Assembly (NCBI GenBank): GCA_028276215.1
Contig: JAPYWT010000091.1
Location: 1-8,293 of the forward strand
Direction: 5' to 3'
Length of the DNA: 8,293 bases
Origin: Thermoflexus sp.
GTDB lineage: Bacteria; Chloroflexota; Anaerolineae; B4-G1; DUEL01
Part shown: positions 1 to 6,428 of the stretch, piece after piece
Numbering within the stretch: position 1 is the first letter of the stretch
How the letters are laid out: each line of letters begins with the position of its first letter
Translations under genes and position numbers: made by a program
Notes under the pieces: generated by a model
What the model saw: only the letters and a program-made list of their open reading frames with translations
Told to the model about the DNA's origin: nothing
The model's database searches: none

Positions 1-132
1 GCGCAGGCTGTCAGCCTGTACCGGCCTGGCGGCCGGCGCTACACGGGTGACAAGGGTAGCACAGGCTGTCAGCCTGTACCGGCCTGGCGGCCGGCGCTAC
101 ACGGGTGACAAGGGTAGCGCAGGCTGTCAGCC
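1..132. repeat. 58-bp direct tandem repeat, 2.3 copies, rich in inverted repeats
   Basis: Two complete 58-bp copies (1-58 and 59-116) differ at a single base (position 3 versus 61). They are followed by a 16-bp partial copy (117-132) that then diverges. Each unit holds two perfect hairpins: caggctg-t-cagcctg (4-18 in copy 1) and ccggcc-tggc-ggccgg (21-36). A gtagcgc/gcgctac pair would close both into a three-way junction; in copy 2 that stem has one mismatch. There is no plausible gene here. The array starts at the window edge, so more copies may lie outside. It is best read as an intergenic palindromic repeat family; its function is unknown. Confidence 0.9.
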
Positions 133-152
133 CAATAGCACTGACTTTTCGT

Positions 153-202
153 GGCTTTAGCCTGTGGCGTAGGCTTTGGCCTGTGGCGTAGGCTTTAGCC
201 TG
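153..202. repeat. 19-bp tandem repeat with palindromic core, 2.6 copies
   Basis: The unit ggctttagcctgtggcgta occurs at 153-171, again at 172-190 with one substitution (ggctttggcc), and as a 12-bp partial copy at 191-202. The core ggctttagcc is itself a small palindrome. It resembles the short dispersed palindromes common between genes in some GC-rich bacteria. The stretch from 133 to 246 otherwise shows no gene or regulatory signal that I can support. Confidence 0.85.
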
Positions 203-246
203 CGAAAAAGTTTGCCTACGTCTTGTGTTTATTACGGCCGCTCTTT

Positions 247-315
247 GCCCGACGGTGAACCGTCGGGCTCAATCTACAAAGCCCCTTTCAGGGGCTAAAA
301 AAGCCCGAAGGGCTT
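247..315. repeat. Cluster of three consecutive palindromes at the end of the small MNT gene
   Basis: Three perfect inverted repeats lie within 69 bp: 247-268 (10-bp arms gcccgacggt/accgtcgggc, 2-nt loop), 280-296 (7-bp arms agcccct/aggggct, 3-nt loop) and 301-315 (6-bp arms aagccc/gggctt, 3-nt loop). The last two are inside the reading frame of the MNT gene and supply its C-terminal residues, which suggests that a composite palindromic element inserted into that gene. Spacing and composition look like a single repeat module rather than three chance hairpins. Confidence 0.8.
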
Positions 316-490
316 CGTATGGCGGCAGTCCTTCTACGGCCAGGTCCACGTCCGAGAAATCACGGTCAGCAGTATCTCCGGCCAGGGAACCGAAGAGCAC
401 CACCCGACGAGCCCCGAACCGTTCTTTCAACAGAGCCGCGCACGCTTCGGCGGCCCGAAGTGCTTCCTCACGCCGTCCTTCGCGGGTCAT
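269..490 (-). CDS. MNT-domain nucleotidyltransferase, C-terminally truncated (73 aa)
   Basis: The protein begins with a helical stretch, then carries the nucleotidyltransferase core VVLFGS (residues 30-35) and SDVDLAV (46-52), that is Gly-Ser followed by an Asp-x-Asp pair that would bind metal and NTP. MNT domains usually run to about 100 residues and carry a third acidic residue on a later strand. Here the frame ends soon after the DxD. Residues about 59-73 are encoded by palindromic repeats, so the real 3' end has probably been lost to a repeat insertion and activity is doubtful. I chose the ATG at 490 because it follows the upstream glycosyltransferase's TGA (493-495) by two bases and has GGAG five bases upstream. 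An in-frame GTG at 496 would overlap that stop. It is probably translationally coupled to the glycosyltransferase. It could equally be called a pseudogene. Confidence 0.65.
   Translation of the reverse strand: MTREGRREEALRAAEACAALLKERFGARRVVLFGSLAGDTADRDFSDVDLAVEGLPPYEALRAFLAPERGFVD
297..315 (-). terminator. Candidate intrinsic terminator for minus-strand transcription
   Basis: Read on the minus strand, a 6-bp stem (AAGCCC, loop TTC, GGGCTT) runs directly into a tract of six T. This is the layout of a rho-independent terminator at the end of the DPM1-like GT2 and MNT transcription unit. It lies about 26 bases before the MNT stop codon, so termination here would remove the end of that reading frame. 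The stem is short, and the site also belongs to the palindromic repeat cluster, so its activity is uncertain. Confidence 0.4.
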
Positions 491-492
491 CC

Positions 493-1434
493 TCACTCCC
501 CAAATGATCCCGTCGTACCCGGTACAGAATCTCCTCCAGCATCCTCCGGTTCATCTGGATGAGGTCCGCCACCAGACCAATGAGACAGACCTGAAAGCCC
601 ACGATGGTCAGGATGGCAGCCAGGATGAGGGATTGAACGTGGCCGCTGCCCTGACTCTGCAAGTAAAAATAGAGAAACCGCAGGCCCAGGGCCAGTCCTC
701 CGGCGATGAGCACGCCCCCCCACCGTCGTGAAGACCCGCAGGGGACGGTACATCGTGTAGAACCGGACGATAGTGACAGCGGAGAGGGCCAGGAACGAAG
801 GGATGCTGCGGATGAGGCGGGACGGTCGGGTCTGGGGGTTGGTGCGCACCGGGACGTAGACGACCCGCATTTTGCGCGCCCCGGCCTGAATGAGGGTCTC
901 CAAGGTGTAGGTGTAGTCGCTGAGGACGGTGAGGCGCAGGGCGGCCTCGCGGCTGAGGGCACGGAAGCCACTGGTGGCGTCGGGGATGGGGATGCCGGCG
1001 GCCCGTCCCACGACCCAACTGCCCCATTTCTGAAGCCACCGCTTGAGGGGGGAGAAGTGCTCCAGCGCGGCCACCCCTCGGTCACCCACCACGATGTCGG
1101 CCTGGCCGTCCACGATGGGCCGGACCAGACGGGCGATGTCCTCCCCACGGTACTGGTTATCGGCGTCGGTGTTGACAATGATGTCGGCGCCCAGGCGGAG
1201 CGCCGTCTCCAGGCCGGTGGAGAACGCTGCTGCCAGCCCCTGGTTCTGCTTCAGCCGGACAACGTGGTCGGCCCCCGCTTCCCGCGCCACCTCGGCAGTG
1301 CGGTCGGTGGAGCCGTCGTCCACCACCAGCACCTCTACCCGGTCCACCCCCGGCAGGGAACGGGGCAGATCGCGGAGGGTCTGGGGAAGGGTGGACTCTT
1401 CGTTGTAGGCGGGAATCTGGATGATGAGTTTCAA
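493..1434 (-). CDS. DPM1-like family 2 glycosyltransferase with C-terminal membrane anchor, frameshifted
   Basis: This is a GT2 enzyme of the DPM/DPG-synthase-like group, which usually transfers a sugar from a nucleotide sugar to polyprenyl phosphate at the cytoplasmic face of the membrane. Visible motifs are IQIPAYNEE (residues 5-13), VVDDGSTDRT (37-46), the metal-binding NTDADNQ with D90 and D92, and DATSGFRALSREAAL (152-166). After residue 240 the encoded frame becomes low-complexity and ends at 493. The neighbouring frame instead continues a normal tail with two hydrophobic segments (about 239-260 and 268-292) and ends at 468. Removing one G from the run of seven at 715-721 joins the two into a protein of about 321 residues, a normal family length. 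The start is taken as TTG at 1434 (MKLIIQIP), the usual N-terminus of this family as I remember it. Longer TTG starts up to 1500 would only translate the tandem repeat. A good promoter lies upstream. Confidence 0.8.
   Translation of the reverse strand: MKLIIQIPAYNEESTLPQTLRDLPRSLPGVDRVEVLVVDDGSTDRTAEVAREAGADHVVRLKQNQGLAAAFSTGLETALRLGADIIVNTDADNQYRGEDIARLVRPIVDGQADIVVGDRGVAALEHFSPLKRWLQKWGSWVVGRAAGIPIPDATSGFRALSREAALRLTVLSDYTYTLETLIQAGARKMRVVYVPVRTNPQTRPSRLIRSIPSFLALSAVTIVRFYTMYRPLRVFTTVGGRAHRRRTGPGPAVSLFLLAESGQRPRSIPHPGCHPDHRGLSGLSHWSGGGPHPDEPEDAGGDSVPGTTGSFGE
715..721 (-). other. Frameshift site: run of seven G (minus strand) in the DPM1-like glycosyltransferase
   Basis: Seven consecutive C on the plus strand (G on the coding strand) mark the exact place where the GT2 coding signal jumps frame. 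With six G the reading is Val-Gly-Gly-Val-Leu-Ile and continues into a two-helix membrane tail. With seven it is Val-Gly-Gly-Arg-Ala-His and continues into arginine- and proline-rich nonsense. The cause could be a homopolymer sequencing error, a real inactivating insertion or slippage-based phase variation. Confidence 0.75.
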
Positions 1435-1438
1435 GGCC

Positions 1439-1512
1439 GAAATGACCAATGACGAAATGACCAATGACAAATGACCAATGACCAATGGCGGAATGACCAA
1501 TGACAGAATGAC
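1439..1512. repeat. Short tandem repeats built on AATGACC, period about 15 and 7 bp
   Basis: Two exact copies of GAAATGACCAATGAC (1439-1453 and 1454-1468) are followed by degenerate copies to about 1512, including 7-bp steps of CCAATGA. They fill most of the leader between the promoter at 1534-1562 and the TTG start at 1434. Read on the minus strand in the glycosyltransferase frame they encode a hydrophobic Leu-Val-Ile-Ser-like peptide with several in-frame TTG codons, which makes the start artificially extendable. They resemble the short tandemly repeated repetitive sequences known from cyanobacteria. Confidence 0.85.
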
Positions 1513-1533
1513 CAGAGGAGCGGTCTATGGGGG

Positions 1534-1562
1534 ATTCTACCACGAGGAGGGGGTTCTGTCAA
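1534..1562 (-). promoter_or_regulatory. Near-consensus sigma-70-type promoter for the DPM1-like glycosyltransferase
   Basis: On the minus strand there is a perfect TTGACA -35 box (1557-1562), a 17-bp spacer and a TAGAAT -10 box (1534-1539, five of six consensus). Transcription would start near 1527, giving a leader of about 90 nt made largely of the tandem repeat. The -35 box contains the TGA stop of the upstream GT4 gene. This gives the DPM1-like glycosyltransferase and the small MNT gene their own promoter, in addition to any read-through. Activity is inferred from sequence only. Confidence 0.7.
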
Positions 1563-2878
1563 CGATAGTTGCAGGACAACTGCTCGCAGTTGTCCTGCAA
1601 CGCGGCCAGGCCCGACGAAATTGGAACACACCCGGCGTAGAGCGCCTCCAGCCGGTCCACGTGCTGCTCCATGGTCATCGGCGGGCGGACGCCGGCGCGC
1701 AGGCGGGGGAGCAGGTCGGGCTCATCCAACAGTCGCTGCATCGCGGCGCGCCAGGCCGCGACGTCGCCCGGGGGCAAGAGCAGGCCGTCCACGCCGTCGC
1801 GAACTTTTTCGCAAAGAGCACCATGTGCTGATGCAATAATAGGTATCCCCATCGCCCGTGCTTCTTGAATAACTACCGGGGAGTTCTCATACCATAAAGA
1901 AGGTACGACGATTATATCTGAATTTGCCAGTACATGCCCAATTTGTTCATTGGGTATAAGTCCTTCAAAAAAGGTATTGGCCCGATTTGCCAACTGGCGA
2001 AGGCGCTCTGTATATTCAGGAAAGATGTTAGGATTCCCGAGAACTCGCAGCACTGCGCGTCCAGGCGGTATGTCCCTAAAAGCCTCTACGATGATGTGAA
2101 CTCCCTTTTGCCAGGCAAGCGCTCCCAGGTAGGTGACTCGCAGCCGCCCATCAGGTGAAGGTTGCCAAACCTCGGAACGTATTTTGCTTACATCAATTCC
2201 ATTTTCCAGCAAAACGAACCGCATTTCTGGGAAACCTTCTTCAGTATAGCGGTTTATTAAAAACTGCGAAGGAGAAATCAGCAGGTCCGCTTTTAGGAGA
2301 GCCCTTCGCACAAGTTTATCACGCATCCTGAAAACGGGAGCAATGATCGGTCCGGCAAATTTTGCCCAGGATTTACCAACACGTACTGAAGCACACCGAA
2401 CGCAGTTTAGCCCCCAGTTCTTCGCTTTACAAATCTGGCCATCTGGCCAAACCAGTTGTGAATTCGCACATATAAACCAGTAATCATGCAATGTTACCAA
2501 ACAGGGTAATCCTTGCTTTTTTGTTTGGGCAATCAGTCGGTAAGAGAGAGACATAACATGCTGAAAGTGTACCACATCTGGCTTCACGCTGGTCAGGAAA
2601 TTTCTATAGGATCGCTCTATATCCGGATTAAGAAATGTGTCCAGGAAAAGCGCCGCAGGGTTAGCCTGGCTCGCATGAAAAGCGCGCCCAACGCGCCAGG
2701 CGGTGAACCCCTCCCGCTGTTGCCACTCTTCACGGAAGAGATCACCGTCGCCATCATCTCTATAAAAGACATATACGTTGTGACGCTGTGACAAGGCCCG
2801 TGCCAGACTATAAGTATAGACCTCTGTCCCACCAACACTGGCCGGAGGAAATTTGTGGACCACCAGCGCGATCCGCAT
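1559..2878 (-). CDS. Family 4 glycosyltransferase (ExpE7-like), compositionally chimeric
   Basis: This is a GT-B-fold retaining glycosyltransferase of 439 residues, probably cytosolic or peripheral at the membrane. The N-terminal acceptor domain starts MRIALVVHKFPPASVGGTEV with the usual glycine loop (G16-G17). HDYWFICANS (131-140) and a four-cysteine cluster (C137, C150, C159, C162) match the ExpE7-like GT4 subgroup. The donor-binding domain has YLGALAWQKGVH (250-261) and the E-X7-E motif at E331-E339, followed by a DGVDGLLLPPGD turn (361-372). The start ATG at 2878 lies 5 bp after the preceding GT2 stop, so the two genes are probably coupled. The DNA up to about residue 355 is AT-richer and the rest is very GC-rich, suggesting a recombination junction inside the gene. 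The last 12 or so residues are read from a perfect palindrome and are probably not native. The sugar specificity cannot be told. Confidence 0.9.
   Translation of the reverse strand: MRIALVVHKFPPASVGGTEVYTYSLARALSQRHNVYVFYRDDGDGDLFREEWQQREGFTAWRVGRAFHASQANPAALFLDTFLNPDIERSYRNFLTSVKPDVVHFQHVMSLSYRLIAQTKKQGLPCLVTLHDYWFICANSQLVWPDGQICKAKNWGLNCVRCASVRVGKSWAKFAGPIIAPVFRMRDKLVRRALLKADLLISPSQFLINRYTEEGFPEMRFVLLENGIDVSKIRSEVWQPSPDGRLRVTYLGALAWQKGVHIIVEAFRDIPPGRAVLRVLGNPNIFPEYTERLRQLANRANTFFEGLIPNEQIGHVLANSDIIVVPSLWYENSPVVIQEARAMGIPIIASAHGALCEKVRDGVDGLLLPPGDVAAWRAAMQRLLDEPDLLPRLRAGVRPPMTMEQHVDRLEALYAGCVPISSGLAALQDNCEQLSCNYR
1568..1601. repeat. Perfect 34-bp palindrome (16-bp arms, 2-nt loop) in the 3' end of the GT4 gene
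   Basis: The arm gttgcaggacaactgc (1568-1583) is separated by tc from its exact reverse complement (1586-1601). It lies within the GT4 reading frame and encodes its final residues up to two codons before the stop. A transcript would form a very stable hairpin, which could stabilise the 3' end or hinder read-through, but no T tract follows on either strand. A perfect 16-bp arm is far beyond chance in a window this size. It is best read as a copy of a palindromic repeat family. Confidence 0.9.
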
Positions 2879-2883
2879 AATCC

Positions 2884-4017
2884 CTACACCCCTCGGCCCA
2901 GAATGGCGTCCAAAAATCTCCAGACGAAATTCCTGCCCGATGAGTGCCTCAATGTTGCTGCTGTAGCGCCCAACTCTTCTCCTATTACGGCAATAAGCGC
3001 AAACCGGAACAAGTGAATCCAGGTCCCTTCCGGGAATTTCCCTTCGGGCAACATTGGCAATGCCTTATTCGTTAAAGCCCAGGCGAATTTTAAAGCCTCA
3101 ACATACCTGTCAAAAAATTTGATTGATGCCAGTTTTTCATAACGATCAATCTCCGCCTGCAAAAAATTGCAAATCTCTTCGGGTCTTACCATAGAATTAA
3201 ACCTCTTGGTCGTGAAGAAAAAGAGCATCCTGCGCAATGCTAATAAGAGATCACTCAAAATGAAGCCAGCAGAAGGCCAATTGACCAGTTCCACCCGCGC
3301 ACCCCCATCCACGTAAGCCCGGCGTAGTTCGTATAACCACCCCCGTTCATGGGAATGCCACACCTGTGCTGTGGGTACAAAAGCGATTGAGTAACCTCGC
3401 AGTAACACCTCTTTTGCCCAGGCCATGTCTTCTCCGTACTTACGCTCTGGGAAGGGAATCTCTTCCCACACCCCGCGCCGTATGCAGGAAGTGACATTGT
3501 CAAACTCTATCAATTCCCATCTTTGGTTGGGTAAGAGTTTTGAAAACTGCTCTGGGGTGTCCAGAGACTTAACCACATGTGTTTGACGCGCTTCGCACCA
3601 TAAGGCGCTTCGCGCTCTTGCTAAAAGTCCAGCATCTGGAGAAGCCACCTGCAAGCCGTAACTGCCGGCCACTTCGGCGTGCTCTAACAGGGGGGCCAGT
3701 AGACGCGCAAGCCAGTACTCATCGGTCGGAAGAGCATCCTGTACCGTTAACGCCACAAACTCTCCTTTACTCAACTGAATAGCGTAATTTCGCGCCCGGC
3801 CATGGTTAAATTGACGGCGAGGTATGGCTAAGACTTGCGCTCCAGCAGCGCTTGCGATGTTCGGCGTGTCATCCCGTGAACCGGAATCCACTACAATAAT
3901 TTCTATAGTGCCAGGCACCTGCTGGCTTTTTAACCTCTCTAAGAGCCTACCAAAGCGCTTGCCTGCATTTAGGGTTGGGATCACCACGGAAACCAGCGGC
4001 CGGCTTGAAGGACTCAT
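2884..4017 (-). CDS. Family 2 glycosyltransferase, rhamnosyltransferase-like
   Basis: This is a GT-A-fold enzyme of 377 residues. Motifs in order: VSVVIPTLNAG (9-19), IIVVDSGSRDDT (40-51), FNHGRARN (70-77), and TVQDALPTDE (91-100), where Q-D-A replaces the classic DxD, as in many rhamnosyltransferase-like GT2 proteins. YGEDMAWAKEVL (194-205) carries the ED pair that usually holds the catalytic base, and HSHE follows at 221-224. The C-terminal part (about 250-350) has amphipathic and partly hydrophobic helices that may sit on the membrane. I chose the ATG at 4017 because it overlaps the upstream gene's TGA as ATGA and sits just before the conserved first strand. A start at 4143 would add 42 residues lying entirely within the upstream gene. 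Its probable role is adding one sugar, possibly a deoxyhexose, to the growing glycan. Confidence 0.9.
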   Translation of the reverse strand: MSPSSRPLVSVVIPTLNAGKRFGRLLERLKSQQVPGTIEIIVVDSGSRDDTPNIASAAGAQVLAIPRRQFNHGRARNYAIQLSKGEFVALTVQDALPTDEYWLARLLAPLLEHAEVAGSYGLQVASPDAGLLARARSALWCEARQTHVVKSLDTPEQFSKLLPNQRWELIEFDNVTSCIRRGVWEEIPFPERKYGEDMAWAKEVLLRGYSIAFVPTAQVWHSHERGWLYELRRAYVDGGARVELVNWPSAGFILSDLLLALRRMLFFFTTKRFNSMVRPEEICNFLQAEIDRYEKLASIKFFDRYVEALKFAWALTNKALPMLPEGKFPEGTWIHLFRFALIAVIGEELGATAATLRHSSGRNFVWRFLDAILGRGV

Positions 4018-6299
4018 TGCCTCTGGACTCTCCTTGAGAGAATAAACACCTTGAAATGATGCCCGACAATCCAGACCATATCTTTGGCCTTTTGAACAGG
4101 GTGGAGAGATAAATACACAACCCTCTTCAAGCGTGCTAACCAAGGAGAAAGAAATCCAAACAGTCTACACAGTATTGCCTCAATTTTTGCATATTTCCAC
4201 AAACTTCTGGATGCCTGGGCCAATCGCTCATACTCAAGCACTTGAACCGTGTGCTCTAACGCTAAACCTTTGCCAGGTATAGGCTTGGGACATATGAGGT
4301 GCAACTCCTGAGCACGTTTTAGCAGTTCATCCATTCTTTTACCCATTTGGTCAATGTGAAAGAGGGTGGAGACTCTTTTTCTGGCCTCTGCCCCCATAGA
4401 TTTGCGCAATTCAGGTGACCTGATCAATTTCTCCAAAGCATCAGCATATGCTTTCACCTCCTCACTTTCACTGCTTCGCTCAATCAAAATACCGCATTCT
4501 GGTGTTACCAGTTCCCTTTGCCCGCCCACATCCGCACTCACGGGCACTACTCCCGTAGCCATTGCCTCATAAATAGCTAAGGAAATCCCCTCCATTTTGG
4601 ACGGCATAAAGAAAATATCGCTGACTGCGAGCAGATCTCTCATCTCCCTGTTACTTACCGCTCCAAGGAGACGTACATGCTTCTTCAAGCAATGCCTCCA
4701 GAGATAGCGGGAAAGCCATTTTTTGTATTCCCCGTCTCCTGCCACCAGGCATCTGAAATGCAGCCCCCGCGATTTGAGTTCTCGCATAACTCGGGCAAAA
4801 ACCTTAGGTTGCTTTTGATCGCACAGACGACCCGCATACAGGATGACAGGAACTTCGGGGGGAATACCCCATTTGGCTCGCCCTTTTGACCGTAGATCTT
4901 GATTCGGGGCGAATTTCTCGGGGTCAACGTTTATATAGCATACTTCAATCCCCTCCGGTACTGCTCCTCGCTGGACCATCCAGTCTTTCAAGTGCTGAGA
5001 TGCGACTATGGTTAAATCTAGCAACTCCTGGTATCCCACAGATAAGCGCGGGTAGCCACCATTATTCCAGTACTCCTCTTCCATATGGCAGAAATCCACA
5101 AAGGTGACCTCGGGGCAACGGGAACGCAAATAAGGGAGCAATTTGTACCCAATTTCACTGTTAGAGATGAACACTATATCCACCTGCCGTGACCGAATGA
5201 GGTAATACAGAAAACGGGGATAATCAATTATCCGTAGGAAATGGGGGAGAATGAAAATATCTGGGGTTAGCGCAGCAAACTCCCTATACCACTGATAATT
5301 GCCAGGCAAAGTAGTAGCAATGCTGATCTCATATCCACGCTTCTGAAGTTGAACGACGAGATCAAGGTTGAATTTATCAGCCCCTCCCATCGCCATCCAA
5401 GGTATGATCATCAAAATCCTTGTCTTGTTTTTTGCTAATAGATTGGTGAACGGAATCTCCTCAGGAACGCTTTCGTATGGCCTCAGGGGCCGAGGAGTAA
5501 TCTGGGAGATGCCTTCTTTGTACAACCTGGGATAACGCCGCTGGAGCTCTTTTCTCGTTCTCTTTATCCCTTCTTCTGTCCAGGCTTTCCAACGGTCAGA
5601 ATGGGATGGGCGGCGCCTGTACCAATCCAGGTATTCTGGGATCGTATACCCCCAGAACCCCTTATCTGCACAACGTAGCCAAAAGTCCCAATCCTCTAAG
5701 CCTTCTCTCATAATCTCGTCGAATCCTTTGACAAATAGAGCAACATCCCGCCTCACCATAGCTCTTACAGTTATAGGATTCCGCTCCAAAAACAAATTAC
5801 CAGCCTCAAAACCTATTGTGCTAAGGTACCTCTGGGCCCCAAAACCAACAGTGAACCCCTTGCAGAAGCCACACTCTGGATAGGAAATCAGACACCAGGC
5901 CATTTTTTCCAGTGCAGTGGGCTCAATCAGGTCATCCGAATCCAGGAAAAACAAAAGGTCCGAGCGTGCTTCCTGAATTCCCTTATTGCGCGCAGCGGGC
6001 AGTCCTCGGTTGGAAGGAAGGTCTATTACCCGAATTCGGGGGTCTTTCTCCCGAAAGAGGTTGAGAACTTGTAATGCTTCAGGATCATCGCTCCCATCGT
6101 TAATAATTAACCATTCCCACTGCTGGAGGGATTGTTGGAAGACCGACCGGGCAGTTTCTAAGAAGATTTCCCCAGTATTGTAATACGGTGTAATAATACT
6201 TACTGCTGGAGAAAGAGACTCGTCGCGAGGGATGTAACAGAACTGGGGTCGCATAGGGGACACGGGAGTGTCAGCAAAGTCTGGCGCAAATGGGTCCAT
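4014..6299 (-). CDS. Bifunctional glycosyltransferase, GT2 domain fused to GT4 domain (761 aa)
   Basis: Two complete glycosyltransferase domains lie in one chain. The GT2 half (about 32-265) shows VSIITPYYNTGE (33-44), INDGSDDPEAL (66-76), RGLPAARNKG (98-107), the metal-binding LDSDD (119-123) and the ED motif in EDWDFWLR (202-209). The GT4 half (about 292-665) shows the MAMGGADKF loop (302-310), YAGRLCDQKQP (488-498), AGDGEY (520-525) and E-X7-E at E570-E578. The tail (about 690-761) is basic with hydrophobic helices and could dock on the membrane. Such fusions would let one protein add two successive sugars. ATG 6299 has GGAGGAG nine bases upstream and no closer competitor. The gene overlaps the next GT2 by ATGA and lies 129 bp after the methyltransferase. 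Donor and acceptor sugars are unknown. Confidence 0.92.
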   Translation of the reverse strand: MDPFAPDFADTPVSPMRPQFCYIPRDESLSPAVSIITPYYNTGEIFLETARSVFQQSLQQWEWLIINDGSDDPEALQVLNLFREKDPRIRVIDLPSNRGLPAARNKGIQEARSDLLFFLDSDDLIEPTALEKMAWCLISYPECGFCKGFTVGFGAQRYLSTIGFEAGNLFLERNPITVRAMVRRDVALFVKGFDEIMREGLEDWDFWLRCADKGFWGYTIPEYLDWYRRRPSHSDRWKAWTEEGIKRTRKELQRRYPRLYKEGISQITPRPLRPYESVPEEIPFTNLLAKNKTRILMIIPWMAMGGADKFNLDLVVQLQKRGYEISIATTLPGNYQWYREFAALTPDIFILPHFLRIIDYPRFLYYLIRSRQVDIVFISNSEIGYKLLPYLRSRCPEVTFVDFCHMEEEYWNNGGYPRLSVGYQELLDLTIVASQHLKDWMVQRGAVPEGIEVCYINVDPEKFAPNQDLRSKGRAKWGIPPEVPVILYAGRLCDQKQPKVFARVMRELKSRGLHFRCLVAGDGEYKKWLSRYLWRHCLKKHVRLLGAVSNREMRDLLAVSDIFFMPSKMEGISLAIYEAMATGVVPVSADVGGQRELVTPECGILIERSSESEEVKAYADALEKLIRSPELRKSMGAEARKRVSTLFHIDQMGKRMDELLKRAQELHLICPKPIPGKGLALEHTVQVLEYERLAQASRSLWKYAKIEAILCRLFGFLSPWLARLKRVVYLSLHPVQKAKDMVWIVGHHFKVFILSRRVQRQ

Positions 6300-6428
6300 T
6301 TTGCCAATCTCCTCCAGAGATCTTTGGGATCAACTACACAAAGCGTATCCACCGTGAATGGCGACCATGCACAGATTTCCATAGGGTTCAAATATTCAGA
6401 CAGTGCTAAAGCCATTCTCCACTGAGCG
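6300..6428 (-). other. Gap with an open, protein-like reading frame; no assigned gene
   Basis: Between the methyltransferase stop and the bifunctional glycosyltransferase start, one minus-strand frame stays open. It runs in from the end of the methyltransferase and on into the glycosyltransferase start (6200-6556 in all). Within the gap it reads WSDDAQWRMALALSEYLNP and then an AWSPFTVDTLCVVDPKDLW segment, which has the composition of a real protein. No ribosome binding site for it is evident. It may be a remnant of a lost gene, the out-of-frame tail of the methyltransferase, or chance. The SD of the downstream gene (6309-6315) lies at its end. Confidence 0.35.

Noticed and set aside
1..202. 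Repeats at the left end as a CRISPR array
   Set aside because: The units are contiguous tandem copies with no unique spacers, and no cas gene is present.
225..731. Plus-strand open frame of 168 codons over the left end
   Set aside because: It is antisense to the small MNT and GT2 genes, low-complexity Ser/Arg-rich at the N-terminus, crosses the palindromes and shows no domain. It is a shadow in GC-rich DNA.
706..1452. Plus-strand open frame of 248 codons
   Set aside because: It is antisense to a GT2 with clear motifs; its Gly/Val/Asp/His-rich composition mirrors the opposite strand and it has no recognisable family.
1568..1601. The 34-bp palindrome as a rho-independent terminator
   Set aside because: No T tract follows the hairpin on either strand and it lies within the coding frame.
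4018..4143. N-terminal extension of the rhamnosyltransferase-like GT2 to 4143
   Set aside because: The extra 42 codons lie wholly inside the upstream glycosyltransferase gene and lack family similarity; the ATGA overlap at 4014-4017 explains the start better.
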